64,000 bases of DNA from Chryseobacterium ureilyticum (GTDB lineage: Bacteria; Bacteroidota; Bacteroidia; Flavobacteriales; Weeksellaceae), in the NCBI RefSeq assembly GCF_900156735.1, contig NZ_FTOL01000002.1:372001-436000 (forward strand), written 5' to 3'. Positions 41,401-51,416 of this stretch are shown piece after piece; the stretch's first letter is position 1, and each line of letters starts with the position of its first letter. Made by a program: the position numbers and the translations under genes. The notes beneath the pieces are model-generated. The model was not told where the DNA came from. It was given only the letters and a program-made list of their open reading frames with translations, and did no database searches.

Positions 41401-43727
41401 TGAATAATACATTTCATACATACTGTAAATATCTGTTGGTTTCCGGATTAACTTCGGCAGTAGTTTCGTGCAGCAATACAAGGTTTTTGAAGGAAAACCA
41501 AATGCTTTACACCGGCGCTGAGGTAAAGATTGAAAGTGACACTATTTCAAAGAAAGAAAAGAAAGATCTTCAGGCTGCACTTGAAGCCAACCTTACTCCA
41601 AAACCGAATTCTACATTTTTGGGTATGCGTCCTAAGCTTTATTTTTACAATATTGCCAAAGAGCCTAAAAAGGATAAAGGATTTAATTACTGGCTTAAAT
41701 ATAAAATGGGTGAAAAGCCTGTATTATTGGGAGATGTAGATCGTGAATTCAATAAAGATATCATTCAAAATTATTCTGAAAACAAAGGATATTTCAATGC
41801 ACAGGCTACTTATGATACTGTTTCAAAAAATAAAAAGGCAAAAGTAATTTATACCTTAAAACCTGGAGCAAGATATTTGGTAGATGGAGTTAAATTTCAA
41901 AAAGACTCTACCCTTGTTAATCAGGAAATTCAAAATTTAGCTGGAAAAACTCTTCTTAAAAACGGAAAACCATTTGATCTTGACGTTATCAAAGCGGAAA
42001 GAGAAAGAATTGATAACAGTTTAAAAGAAAGAGGGTTTTATTATTTCCATCCGGATAATATCATTGTACAGGCAGACAGTACGGTAAATAAAAACCATAA
42101 AGTAGAATTGAATGTAAAGCTTAAGGATAATACGCCTGATTTAGCGACTCAACAGTTCAGTATTGATAAGGTTATTGTCTTCCCGAATTATAATATTCAG
42201 GATGTAAAAGAGGGAAAATACAGTATTCCGATGAATAAAGATTCCCTGAGTAAATACGCATTTGATGATATTTACGTCATTGATCCACAACATAAGTTCA
42301 AACCGAAAATTTTCGACAGGGCTTTATATTTCAAACAGGGAGATCTTTATAATCGTTCCAATCATAATCTTTCCTTAAACAGATTGATCAGTCTGGGAGT
42401 ATTTAAATTCGTAAAAAATGAATTTGTGACTTCTGATTCTTTAAATCATAAATTTGATGCTTATTATTTATTAACACCAAGACAAATTCAGTCTTTAAGG
42501 CTTGAAGCTTTGGGAAGAACAAACTCTGCCAATTATGCAGGTAGTGAGCTTAACCTGAACTGGACACACAGAAATTTCTTCAGAGGTGCGGAACAGTTTA
42601 AAGCAGCAATTTTCGGAGCTTTTGATTTCCAGATGGGAGGTGCTCAGGATGCCAATAATATTTTCCGTGCCGGAACAAATGTTCAGCTCTCGATTCCGAG
42701 AATTGTAGCACCATTCCGTTTTCATTCTTCCAGTGAGTTTGTTCCGAGGACAAATATTACATTGGGTTATGAATTCCAAAACAGAACGCAATATTATACC
42801 CTTAATAATTTCACAGCTTCATTCGGGTATTTATGGAAAGAAAATGCAAGAAAGGAACATGAACTGAAAGTGATTGATATTACCCTTGTTTCTCCACAAA
42901 AGGTTACCGCAAAATATGATGCCGACGCCACTAACAATCCAGCTATGCAAAGGATTGTACAGAGACAGCTTATTTTCGGACCTACTTATTCATATACTTA
43001 TACCAATACCATGCTGCCTAAAAAGAATACTTTTTATTATAAAGGTACTCTGGATCTTGCAGGAAATATTTCAGGCTTAGTGAGTGGAGCTAATGTAAAA
43101 GAGGATAAAGAAAAAAATATTTTTGGTATTCCTTTCAGTCAATACGCTAAAATTGAAAATGATTTCAGGTTCTACTATAAGTTTACAGAAAAATCTTCAT
43201 TGGCTACAAGATTCATTGGAGGAATTGCTTATCCTTATGGAAACTCAGAATTTGTTCCTTTCTCCAAGCAGTTTTTCTCAGGAGGAAGTAATAGCATAAG
43301 AGCATTCCGTGCAAGAACACTTGGTCCGGGAAGTTTTGATCCAAGAACAATAAAACCAGGAACTTATTTCGACCAAGCAGGAGATGTTAAGTTAGAATTA
43401 AATGCAGAATACCGTGCGAACCTATACAAGTTCATAAATGCAGCCGTTTTTGTAGATGCCGGAAATATCTGGCTGCTCCATAATGATGATGCAAGACCGG
43501 GTGCAAAGTTTACAAAAGATTTTCTTAATGAAATTGCAGTAGGAGCCGGAGTTGGTCTGAGACTTGATTTTTCTATATTAGTTTTAAGGCTTGACTTAGC
43601 AATGCCATTGAGAGTACCTTATTATGAAAAGGGAGACAGATGGGCCTTCGATAAAATCAATTTCGGAGATCCTAGCTGGAGAAAAGATAATCTTGTTTTA
43701 AATATTGCCATCGGATATCCATTTTAA
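41400..43727 (+). CDS. tamA: TamA/BamA-family outer-membrane assembly protein
   Basis: This 775-aa protein has a lipoprotein-type signal peptide (VVSC, Cys24). POTRA-like domains follow (about 45-400), and a C-terminal Omp85 barrel (about 420-775) with GGSNSIRAFRARTLGPGSF matching the conserved L6-type RGF segment. With tamB just upstream it forms a TAM-like module. A lipid anchor on an Omp85 protein is a Bacteroidota feature. Start and stop overlap: its ATG shares a base with the tamB stop, and the YihY gene starts one base past its own stop. Confidence 0.9.
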   Translation: MNNTFHTYCKYLLVSGLTSAVVSCSNTRFLKENQMLYTGAEVKIESDTISKKEKKDLQAALEANLTPKPNSTFLGMRPKLYFYNIAKEPKKDKGFNYWLKYKMGEKPVLLGDVDREFNKDIIQNYSENKGYFNAQATYDTVSKNKKAKVIYTLKPGARYLVDGVKFQKDSTLVNQEIQNLAGKTLLKNGKPFDLDVIKAERERIDNSLKERGFYYFHPDNIIVQADSTVNKNHKVELNVKLKDNTPDLATQQFSIDKVIVFPNYNIQDVKEGKYSIPMNKDSLSKYAFDDIYVIDPQHKFKPKIFDRALYFKQGDLYNRSNHNLSLNRLISLGVFKFVKNEFVTSDSLNHKFDAYYLLTPRQIQSLRLEALGRTNSANYAGSELNLNWTHRNFFRGAEQFKAAIFGAFDFQMGGAQDANNIFRAGTNVQLSIPRIVAPFRFHSSSEFVPRTNITLGYEFQNRTQYYTLNNFTASFGYLWKENARKEHELKVIDITLVSPQKVTAKYDADATNNPAMQRIVQRQLIFGPTYSYTYTNTMLPKKNTFYYKGTLDLAGNISGLVSGANVKEDKEKNIFGIPFSQYAKIENDFRFYYKFTEKSSLATRFIGGIAYPYGNSEFVPFSKQFFSGGSNSIRAFRARTLGPGSFDPRTIKPGTYFDQAGDVKLELNAEYRANLYKFINAAVFVDAGNIWLLHNDDARPGAKFTKDFLNEIAVGAGVGLRLDFSILVLRLDLAMPLRVPYYEKGDRWAFDKINFGDPSWRKDNLVLNIAIGYPF

Positions 43728-43728
43728 T

Positions 43729-44670
43729 ATGATCAATAATTTTAAATTTTTCTGGGAAGTCCTAAAGGACACATTTACAGAATGGAACAACTCTTCTGCG
43801 TCCAAAGATTCAGCAAGTCTTGCCTATTACGCGATCTTTTCTATCCCGGGATTATTGATCATTATCATCTGGGTACTTGGTAATTTTTTTGGAGAGGAAG
43901 CCATCAGAGGACAGATCAGTACTCAAATCAGTGGAATTATGGGACCTGATGTAGCGAAAAGCATTGAAGGAATGCTCGCCGGAGCTTTAATTGACAAAAA
44001 GAATATTTTCATGAAAGCTGTAGGAGTTGGAGCCTTGGTATTTGGTTCTACTACTCTATTCTTTCAGCTTCAACATTCGTTAAATGCTCTTTGGGATGTA
44101 GAGTCAGCACCGAAGAAAGCTTTACTTAAGTTTTTACTGGATAGAGCCAATTCTCTCGGAATGATCCTGATTCTTGGATTCCTGCTCATGATTACCATGG
44201 TTTTATCCTCATTAATCAGCCTTTTTAATAAAATCATCACTCAATATTTTGGATTTGAAACGTACCTTCTTGTTGAGGTTGTCAATTTTTCAATTGGATT
44301 CGGGCTTGTTATGCTTTTATTTGCTCTCATGTTTAAAGTTCTTCCTGATGTACAGATCAGTTGGAAATCCGTTTGGCGTGGTGCTTTTTTAACAACAGCC
44401 TTATTTACATTGGGGAAATTTTTACTGAGTCTTTATTTCAATCAGGTAAAACCTACTTCAGCATTTGGAGCTGCCGGAACTGTGATTCTGATTATGATGT
44501 GGATCAATTATTCCTGTATGTTGATATTTTTTGGAGCTAAGTTTACGAAGGTATACACCTATAAAAAGGGATATCCGGTTACTCTTTCCAAACATGCCAG
44601 ATGGAGCGCAGCTAAACTCTATGCGGATAGCCTGAAACAAATGCATGAAGAAGATAGTAATAAAACGTGA
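43729..44670 (+). CDS. YihY/BrkB-family membrane protein
   Basis: The ATG at 43729 gives 313 residues with about six membrane helices. The family motifs near SLAYYAIFSIPGLLIII and GAAGTVILIMMWINYS are evident. This family was once annotated as RNase BN; that assignment is withdrawn. It is a membrane protein of unknown function, suggested in E. coli to take part in lipid transport to the outer membrane together with TamB-like proteins. Its position just after tamB and tamA fits that proposal. Confidence 0.85.
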   Translation: MINNFKFFWEVLKDTFTEWNNSSASKDSASLAYYAIFSIPGLLIIIIWVLGNFFGEEAIRGQISTQISGIMGPDVAKSIEGMLAGALIDKKNIFMKAVGVGALVFGSTTLFFQLQHSLNALWDVESAPKKALLKFLLDRANSLGMILILGFLLMITMVLSSLISLFNKIITQYFGFETYLLVEVVNFSIGFGLVMLLFALMFKVLPDVQISWKSVWRGAFLTTALFTLGKFLLSLYFNQVKPTSAFGAAGTVILIMMWINYSCMLIFFGAKFTKVYTYKKGYPVTLSKHARWSAAKLYADSLKQMHEEDSNKT

Positions 44671-44727
44671 ATCGGAGGTTGAAATTCCGGTTATTTCTGA
44701 TACGAGATTTTCACAATTTATATAGAA

Positions 44728-44756
44728 AAAGCCTCCTGAATTTTTCAGGAGGCTTT
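44728..44756. terminator. Bidirectional terminator between the YihY gene and argS
   Basis: AAAGCCTCCTGAA (44728-44740) pairs with TTCAGGAGGCTTT (44744-44756), with T-rich flanks on both strands between convergent genes. Confidence 0.85.
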
Positions 44757-44763
44757 CTTATTT

Positions 44764-46524
44764 TTACATTCTGTTTACTGTTCCTATTCCCAGCAGTTCC
44801 AACGATTTTTTGATCGTCTTTGCTGTAAGATCTGATAGATTCAGACGAATTTGTTTAATATTTTCATCATCCTGATTCAGAATCGGATTGTTCTGGTAGA
44901 ATGAGTTATATGATTTCACTAAGTCATAAACATAGTTCGCCACCAAAGCAGGGCTTAATGTTTCTGCTGATCTGGCTACTATCGTTTTAAAGTTTGCCAA
45001 TTGCATGATCAGTTCTTTTTCAAACTGATTCAAAGTTACGTCATTCGTTTCTTTATAATTGAATTCAGCCTTTGATAACAATGATTGAATACGAGCGTAA
45101 GTATACTGAATAAATGGTCCTGTATTACCATTGAAATCAATACTTTCAGCCGGATTGAAAAGCATTTTCTTCTTTGGATCTACTTTCAACATGAAATACT
45201 TTAAAGCACCAAGCCCTACCGTTTCATAAGAAGCTTCTTTTTCTTCATCAGAAAGAGTTTCAAGCTTACCTAGTTCCTGAGCTTTAGATTTTGCCGTTTC
45301 ATACATTTCCTGCATCAAGTCATCAGCATCTACTACAGTTCCTTCACGGGATTTCATTTTTCCTTCCGGTAACTCAACCATTCCGTAAGAAAGGTGGAAT
45401 AACTGATCAGCCCATTCGTATCCTAACTTTTTAAGGATCTTGAATAATACCTGGAAGTGATAATCCTGCTCATTTCCTACCGTATAGATCAACTTTTGAA
45501 TATTGTTTTGCTTAAAACGTTCAACTGCCGTTCCTAAATCCTGAGTCATATATACTGAAGTACCGTCTGAACGTAACAATAATTTTTGATCAAGTCCTTC
45601 ATCAGTAAGATCACACCAAACGGAACCATCTTCTTTCTGGTATAAAACCCCTTTATCTAATCCAGCCTGAATAAGGTCTTTTCCTAAAATATAAGTATTG
45701 CTTTCATATTGAACCTGGTCAAAATCAACACCTAATCTTTTATAAGTTTCGTTGAATCCTTTGTAAACCCATGAATTCATTTCTGCCCAAAGATTTCTTA
45801 CCGCTTCATCTCCACTTTCCCAGTCTAGTAGCATCTTTTGCGCTTCCTTCATTACCGGAGCATCTTTTTTAGCTTGCTCTTCCGTTACTCCCTCAGCTAC
45901 AAGTTCTGAAATCTCTTTTTTATAATTTTTGTCAAATTCTACATAGTAGTTTCCAACGAATTTATCTCCTTTTGTATTGGTAGTTTCAGGAGTTTGTCCA
46001 TTCCCGAATTTCTCCCAAGCCAACATTGATTTACAGATATGAATCCCTCTATCGTTAATAATCTGAGTTTTGATCACATCATATCCAGCCTCTTTTAAGA
46101 TTTGAGCAACAGAGAATCCTAACAGGTTGTTTCTGATATGCCCTAGGTGCAATGGTTTATTAGTATTCGGTGAAGAATACTCTACCATTACCGTTGAATT
46201 TTTCTTATCTATTGTTGAAAAACCATCGTGTACAGATCTGAAGTTATCTACAAACAGTTGATTTTTAACTTTAACATTAAGGAAACCTTTTATTACGTTA
46301 AAGCTTTCAAATAATTCCGTTTGTTCAGTTAATGCTTCACCTAATTCAACCCCAATGCTTTCAGGGTTTTTCTTTAATTGTTTTACCAACGGAAAAGTAA
46401 CAATCGTAAAATCACCTTCAAATTCCGTTTTATTTTCCTGAATTTCCAGCTTAATGTCTTTTAACTGATAAACATTTAAAATGACTTCTGAAAGTTTCTT
46501 TTCTATAATATCTTTAATATCCAT
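44764..46524 (-). CDS. argS: Arginyl-tRNA synthetase
   Basis: This 586-aa class I synthetase has the ArgRS N-terminal domain (about 1-110), the HIGH-type motif HLGH (in KPLHLGHIRNN) and a KMSKS-like GKMKSREG. The C-terminal DALR anticodon-binding domain is at about 470-586. It charges tRNA-Arg. On the minus strand TAAATTTG (46548-46541) lies 17 bases before the ATG; a TTG sits upstream at a shorter spacing than consensus, so promoter assignment is tentative. Confidence 0.95.
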   Translation of the reverse strand: MDIKDIIEKKLSEVILNVYQLKDIKLEIQENKTEFEGDFTIVTFPLVKQLKKNPESIGVELGEALTEQTELFESFNVIKGFLNVKVKNQLFVDNFRSVHDGFSTIDKKNSTVMVEYSSPNTNKPLHLGHIRNNLLGFSVAQILKEAGYDVIKTQIINDRGIHICKSMLAWEKFGNGQTPETTNTKGDKFVGNYYVEFDKNYKKEISELVAEGVTEEQAKKDAPVMKEAQKMLLDWESGDEAVRNLWAEMNSWVYKGFNETYKRLGVDFDQVQYESNTYILGKDLIQAGLDKGVLYQKEDGSVWCDLTDEGLDQKLLLRSDGTSVYMTQDLGTAVERFKQNNIQKLIYTVGNEQDYHFQVLFKILKKLGYEWADQLFHLSYGMVELPEGKMKSREGTVVDADDLMQEMYETAKSKAQELGKLETLSDEEKEASYETVGLGALKYFMLKVDPKKKMLFNPAESIDFNGNTGPFIQYTYARIQSLLSKAEFNYKETNDVTLNQFEKELIMQLANFKTIVARSAETLSPALVANYVYDLVKSYNSFYQNNPILNQDDENIKQIRLNLSDLTAKTIKKSLELLGIGTVNRM

Positions 46525-46686
46525 GTCAAAATTTAAAGTACAAATTTAGTGAAATAAAAAAGACAAGTCTATAATGAGATCATACACATTCAATTATTTG
46601 ACTGTTTTTTGAATATTTATTCTGAAAATCAAATCCTTGTCTATATTTTTCATATATTTATTCTACTCATTAAACAAAACTTTATT

Positions 46687-46842
46687 ATGAAAAATCTTAA
46701 AAAAATCACGAAAACTGAGCTTAAAAAAATTACTGCCGGAAATGCACCTTGCTGCGAACCATGGGGAAGATGTCCTGATGGTTATAAACAATGTCAGGAA
46801 TGGGGAGCTTGTGTTCCTAAGTCCGTTAATTGCGGTGGATAA
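46687..46842 (+). CDS. Six-cysteine bacteriocin-like peptide (51 aa)
   Basis: The ATG at 46687 gives 51 residues. The first 18 (MKNLKKITKTELKKITAG) form a lysine-rich leader of the type found in Chryseobacterium bacteriocin-like peptides. It ends in Ala-Gly, a probable site for a C39-peptidase exporter. The predicted 33-residue core has six cysteines (NAPCCEPWGRCP...CQEWGACVPKSVNCGG), enough for three disulfides. There is no exporter or modification gene nearby. A terminator follows directly. Antimicrobial activity is a guess from the leader type; a signalling role is equally possible. Confidence 0.72.
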   Translation: MKNLKKITKTELKKITAGNAPCCEPWGRCPDGYKQCQEWGACVPKSVNCGG

Positions 46843-46870
46843 AAAAAGAGGTCTTTAAGACCTCTTTTTT
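46841..46870 (+). terminator. Terminator of the six-cysteine peptide gene
   Basis: AAAAAAAGAGGTCTT and AAGACCTCTTTTTT pair almost without a loop, directly at the stop codon. Confidence 0.8.
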
Positions 46871-46891
46871 ATGATTTAATTCCAATAAAAA

Positions 46892-46907
46892 ACCGCCCGA
46901 AGGCGGT
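46892..46907 (-). terminator. Terminator of the susC-susD operon
   Basis: ACCGCC (46892-46897) and GGCGGT (46902-46907) enclose CGAA, with a T tail on the minus strand about 30 bases past the susD stop. Confidence 0.78.
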
Positions 46908-46934
46908 ATAATATGAATGTTGTTAAATGCGTGT

Positions 46935-48359
46935 CTAGAATTTATCCCAGAACAGTTTTGTCTGTTGTTGGTCTCCACCAATAGCAGTTGCTGCTTGATT
47001 GTAGTTGCTGCTATTTAAGTTAGATTCTGTAACAGGGTAAGTAAATCTTTTAGGAACTGGTCTTCCTGTTTCTGCAGGCAATCTTAGTCCTGGTGCATCA
47101 TACTTTCTGTAAACAGACCAAGCTTCAAACCCTCTGTTGTACATTGCAATCCAGAATTGTTTACCAATTTTCTCTTTCCATGTACCTGGCGCTGAAGCAT
47201 AATTAACGTCAGGTCTTGCAAGGTATGTAGTGATATCGCCTGGAGCAACTCCCCAATACTCCATACTTGCCTTAACTCCTTGTGTATAGTAAGCAGCAGC
47301 TGAGGATCCTACATTGTATCCTCTTTCCTTTGCTTCTGCAAGTAAGAAAGATATTTCAGAGTAATCCATAAGATCACCTTTTAGATCTCTAGTGTAGAAA
47401 ATCTCTCCTAGATGAGTAAAATCAGCATAATCATTAAGAGATCCATAAACTCCCCCAATATATGGTGTTTTGTTATCATCGAAGTATACACTTCTTCTTG
47501 GATCATCTAATCCATTTAGATAATCAACAAAAGTATCTGATGGTACAAAATCCTGTCTTCCACTCAGATAAAGATCTGCATACAATGGATTTGCGTTTGC
47601 TGTATTATCTTCATAATGTAATAGAAAGTTATCTTGATTAGAAGCAATTAATCCAGCATTGTAAGCAGCCTCTGCTTCTGTTTTAGATAGTGCAGGATCA
47701 AAATCAGCAAGTCTCATCGCCAGTTTAAATCTAACGGATGCAGCCAGTTTTTTCCATCTAGCCATATCTCCATCATAAATAAAATCTTTTTCTAATCCTC
47801 CTGAACCTGCATCAATATCATTATAAGCAGCAGTTATTTTTAATAAAAGATCTTTATAGATTGTAAAGGCATCATCATACACAGGTCTTGTATTATCAAC
47901 ACCTTCTAATGCTCTTGAGTAAGGAATATTACCAAATAAATCTACCATCTGCTGCCAAGCATATACTTGTGCAATGGTAATGAAAGCTAATTGATTTTTC
48001 TTTTCTCCAGCCTTAAGGTTTGGATCAACTATTACAGATTCTCTTGCTTTCTTTAAATCATATAAAACAGGACCATACATTGCATTCCAATGTGCTTCAG
48101 GTAACGCTCTGTTTCTGATATCGTAATTCGTCTCTGTTACATACTGTGTTTCAGTCCAGTGCTGCGCAACTAATCTAAAAATATTGCTATTAACACTAGT
48201 ACTTCCCATTTGATCAAACATACTTTTCACCCCGCTCGTAAATAGGAAGCTACCAGGTACTTCAGCTGGGTTTTTAGGATCGACGTTCAAATCTTCAAAA
48301 CTATCTGAACATGAAGCCAGAGATAGGGCTACAAGAGATCCAATTATTATCTTTTTCAT
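46935..48359 (-). CDS. SusD/RagB-family outer-membrane lipoprotein
   Basis: This 474-aa protein has a lipoprotein signal peptide (LASC, Cys17) followed by the SusD start region (SDSFEDLNVDPKNP). The helical TPR-rich SusD-like fold covers the rest. It belongs to the SusD-2/RagB branch often paired with peptide or broad-substrate transporters. It caps the SusC barrel on the cell surface and delivers substrate. It begins 12 bases after the susC stop. No glycan enzymes are near, so the substrate is unknown and not necessarily a glycan. Confidence 0.9.
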   Translation of the reverse strand: MKKIIIGSLVALSLASCSDSFEDLNVDPKNPAEVPGSFLFTSGVKSMFDQMGSTSVNSNIFRLVAQHWTETQYVTETNYDIRNRALPEAHWNAMYGPVLYDLKKARESVIVDPNLKAGEKKNQLAFITIAQVYAWQQMVDLFGNIPYSRALEGVDNTRPVYDDAFTIYKDLLLKITAAYNDIDAGSGGLEKDFIYDGDMARWKKLAASVRFKLAMRLADFDPALSKTEAEAAYNAGLIASNQDNFLLHYEDNTANANPLYADLYLSGRQDFVPSDTFVDYLNGLDDPRRSVYFDDNKTPYIGGVYGSLNDYADFTHLGEIFYTRDLKGDLMDYSEISFLLAEAKERGYNVGSSAAAYYTQGVKASMEYWGVAPGDITTYLARPDVNYASAPGTWKEKIGKQFWIAMYNRGFEAWSVYRKYDAPGLRLPAETGRPVPKRFTYPVTESNLNSSNYNQAATAIGGDQQQTKLFWDKF

Positions 48360-48371
48360 AATTTTTCTTTT

Positions 48372-51300
48372 TTAAAATTCAACTTTTACACTTGCACCTA
48401 TTTCTCTGTAAGTTGGATGAGCTCCATTCTGGAAACCAATTGCATTACCTGCCCCCATAATTGCTTCAGGATCTGAATATGGTAAGTTCTTATGAATAAT
48501 CCATAAGTTTCTTCCGATTACAGAAAGAGTTAAACTTTCAATAAATGTATTCCCCAGCATTTCTTTAGGCAGCTTATAGGATAATGTAACATTTCTCAAT
48601 TTTACAAAAGATCCGTCGTAAACGTGCATTGCTTCTGGTGCTCTGTTATACCCATAAGGGTTATTAACATTGGTAAAACTTGCTCTTATATCGTTTGGAG
48701 TTCCATCAGCTTTTACTCCCGGAAGAATAACCCCTCCTCCATTAGCAAGAGTATTTCTGATAGGATTTCCTAAATCGTTCAATCCAGCTGTTTCTTCGTA
48801 TAATCCACTCAATAATCCGAATGCCATATCCTGAGAATAAACATCTCCTCCTTTTTTAATATCAATTAAGAAGCTAAGACTAAAGTTCTTATAACGAAGA
48901 GTATTCATGATACTTCCTCTCCAATCCGGAACAGCATCACCGATAACTTCCTGAGGATCGTCACTTAGCAAATAAATACCATTTGCTCCAACAACTTTCT
49001 CTCCATTAAGGTAAACGAAGTTTGTTCCTCTGATTGTTCCGGTAGATTCTCCTAATTTCGCTCCGGATGTAACGTTCCACATCTTAGCAAGCTGTAAGAA
49101 ATCATTATCTCCTTGGATTTCTGTTACCTTAGATTTGTTTTTTGACCAGTTTCCGGTAAGTTCCCAAGTAAAATTAGAGGTTTTAATAGGTACTACTGTT
49201 AATCTTGCTTCAATACCTTTATTCTCAATACTTCCTGCATTCACCCACATTTTTGTAAATCCTGAAGCTCCTGAAATATCAGTTGGTGTAATAAGATCTT
49301 CTGTTTTTTGCTTATACACCGAAACATCGAAACTTAAACGATTTCTGAAGAAGCCCATTTCTAAACCAGCTTCCAATTCCTTCATTCTTTCAGGTCTTAA
49401 TTCAGGATTTTTAGATATAGCAGAAGAACCTGCACTAAATGCCCCATTATTAAAACCAGGATTGAATATATATGTATTTCTTAAATTGAAAGGGTCAGTA
49501 TCGTTACCTACTTCTGCGTAGTTCAATCGAACTTTACCGAAATTGATTTTATCTTTACTCTTTAAAAGCTCTGAGAACACAAAGCTACCAGATAATGAAT
49601 AATAACCATACCAGCTGTTATTAGTAGGTAGAGTTGAAGATCGATCACGTCTGTATGATCCATCCACAAATAACATATTCTTATATCCTAAACTCGCTTG
49701 TGCAAATAAACCTAAATTACTTTTTGTTTCATCGAAATCATCAAGATTCTTTTCCGTTAATGGTTCACGTGAATTGGTAATAGAATATAATCCTGGTACT
49801 TTTAATCCGGCATTAGTTACAACAGACATTCCGTATCTTTTGTTTCTTCTAATGTTAAAACCAACGTTTCCGTTAAGGTTGAAATCACTTCCAAGGTCTT
49901 TATTAATGTTTAAGATACCATCATAGTTCATTTCATAAACTTTCTGCATCATCACATAATATTCACCTTTACCTCCATTACTTAAACGTCCTTGATCGGA
50001 AGATCCTATTGCTACTCTCTCTTCTCTTAAGTCATCAAAAGTATCAAAAGTATATCTTCCCATGAAGCTCAACCAATCTGTAAACTTATAATTAAGCCCT
50101 GCATTTCCAAAATAACGATTTCTCGTATCTGTTTCATAGTTCTCATATCTGTTGAAGAAGTAGTTATCAGTATAGCCTACTGTTTGAGTTTCCCAATCCT
50201 GAATATTCCAGGTCATATTTTTTCTTGTCAGTTCATATGCCTGTCTCTGCTTATCCATATCAACTCCCATGTTCCACCAACCTCTGAAGCCCTGCATTGG
50301 GTTTCTGGATTCGTATCCTGTATAAGCCCTACCTTTACCTCTAGTATTGATATATGAAATATTAGCAAATACATTCAATTTATCTGTAAAGTTATAATCT
50401 GCAGAGAAATCTAATGTATTCTTTTTAATCTCACTATTTACCAAAGCTCCTTGTTGATAGAAATTAGTATAACCTAGTCTATACTTTCCTTTCTCGTTTC
50501 CTGCTGAAAAAGCAATTGAATTCTGATACGTTGTAGAAGTATTCCAGATCATGTTGGGATCTTTCCCAGCAATCCAAGGTGTAGGTTTTAAATAGTTCGG
50601 TAAACCTGGATATTGTGAATCCCAGTTATAAACTAATAAATTCGGATCGAATCTGGTTCCAAATGAACTGTCATTATAAGTATTTACAATATTACCATCT
50701 AAAATACCATCCCCGTTAATATCTGGATATCCATTTGCCGGATCGACATTATAGAAAGATCTACCGGAAGTACCACCTCCGTATTCATGCTGATATTTAG
50801 GAAGGGTTGATTTATCTACAGTTCCAAGGGTAATGGAACTGTTAAATTCTACCCCTACTTTTCTGGATTTTTTACCTTTTTTAGTGGTAATCATCACCAC
50901 CCCGTTCATACCTCTCGATCCATAAAGAGCAGATGCTGCAGCTCCTTTAAGAACGTTTACACTTTCAATGTCATTAGGGTTGATATCTGCCATACCATTA
51001 GCATAATCATATCCCCCTCCTCCAGAGGCCATATTCCCTTTGTTGAAAGTATCATTGTTGATGGGCGTACCATCCACTACAATAAGTGCCTGATTACTGG
51101 ATGTAAGTGATTTTATCCCTCTGATAACTACATTGGCAGAACCGCCCATAGTTCCTGACTGTGTAATGTTCAAACCTGCTACCTGCCCAGCTAATGCATC
51201 TGAAACATTGGCAACCGGTACATTAGAGATCTGATCTCCCTTTACCTCTGTTGTGGAATAACCAAGAGATCTCTTCTCTCTTTTAATACCGAGTGCAGTA

Positions 51301-51416
51301 ACTACTACCCCCTCAATTTCTTTTGTTTTGATTGTATCTTTCTTTTGCTGGGCATTCGCAACAGCCAAAGAAGAGGTCAATACTAAAACAAGAAGACCTG
51401 TTGTTAGTTTCTTCAT
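48372..51416 (-). CDS. SusC/RagA-family TonB-dependent transporter
   Basis: This 1014-aa outer-membrane transporter has a signal peptide (ending VANAQ), a TonB-box-like stretch (IEGVVVTALGIKREKRSLGYS) and a plug domain with the SusC signature around GVVMITTKKGK. A barrel of about 22 strands ends in a terminal Phe. The carboxypeptidase-like N-terminal extension usual in SusC proteins is missing. A calcium-type DINGDGILDG loop lies in an extracellular segment. It imports a substrate captured by the neighbouring SusD, using TonB energy. Confidence 0.93.
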   Translation of the reverse strand: MKKLTTGLLVLVLTSSLAVANAQQKKDTIKTKEIEGVVVTALGIKREKRSLGYSTTEVKGDQISNVPVANVSDALAGQVAGLNITQSGTMGGSANVVIRGIKSLTSSNQALIVVDGTPINNDTFNKGNMASGGGGYDYANGMADINPNDIESVNVLKGAAASALYGSRGMNGVVMITTKKGKKSRKVGVEFNSSITLGTVDKSTLPKYQHEYGGGTSGRSFYNVDPANGYPDINGDGILDGNIVNTYNDSSFGTRFDPNLLVYNWDSQYPGLPNYLKPTPWIAGKDPNMIWNTSTTYQNSIAFSAGNEKGKYRLGYTNFYQQGALVNSEIKKNTLDFSADYNFTDKLNVFANISYINTRGKGRAYTGYESRNPMQGFRGWWNMGVDMDKQRQAYELTRKNMTWNIQDWETQTVGYTDNYFFNRYENYETDTRNRYFGNAGLNYKFTDWLSFMGRYTFDTFDDLREERVAIGSSDQGRLSNGGKGEYYVMMQKVYEMNYDGILNINKDLGSDFNLNGNVGFNIRRNKRYGMSVVTNAGLKVPGLYSITNSREPLTEKNLDDFDETKSNLGLFAQASLGYKNMLFVDGSYRRDRSSTLPTNNSWYGYYSLSGSFVFSELLKSKDKINFGKVRLNYAEVGNDTDPFNLRNTYIFNPGFNNGAFSAGSSAISKNPELRPERMKELEAGLEMGFFRNRLSFDVSVYKQKTEDLITPTDISGASGFTKMWVNAGSIENKGIEARLTVVPIKTSNFTWELTGNWSKNKSKVTEIQGDNDFLQLAKMWNVTSGAKLGESTGTIRGTNFVYLNGEKVVGANGIYLLSDDPQEVIGDAVPDWRGSIMNTLRYKNFSLSFLIDIKKGGDVYSQDMAFGLLSGLYEETAGLNDLGNPIRNTLANGGGVILPGVKADGTPNDIRASFTNVNNPYGYNRAPEAMHVYDGSFVKLRNVTLSYKLPKEMLGNTFIESLTLSVIGRNLWIIHKNLPYSDPEAIMGAGNAIGFQNGAHPTYREIGASVKVEF

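Noticed and set aside
43729..44670. Ribonuclease BN
   Set aside because: This old name for the YihY family was withdrawn; the protein is a membrane protein with no nuclease motif.
11247..46842. Both small peptide genes (11247-11450 and 46687-46842) as parts of one system
   Set aside because: They lie 35 kb apart and their leaders are unrelated (acidic and without a double-glycine-type site versus basic with Ala-Gly).
48372..51416. Open frames antisense to large genes (for example 49135-49521 within susC and 39616-40101 within tamB)
   Set aside because: They overlap well-supported genes entirely, lack known domains and have composition expected from the opposite strand.
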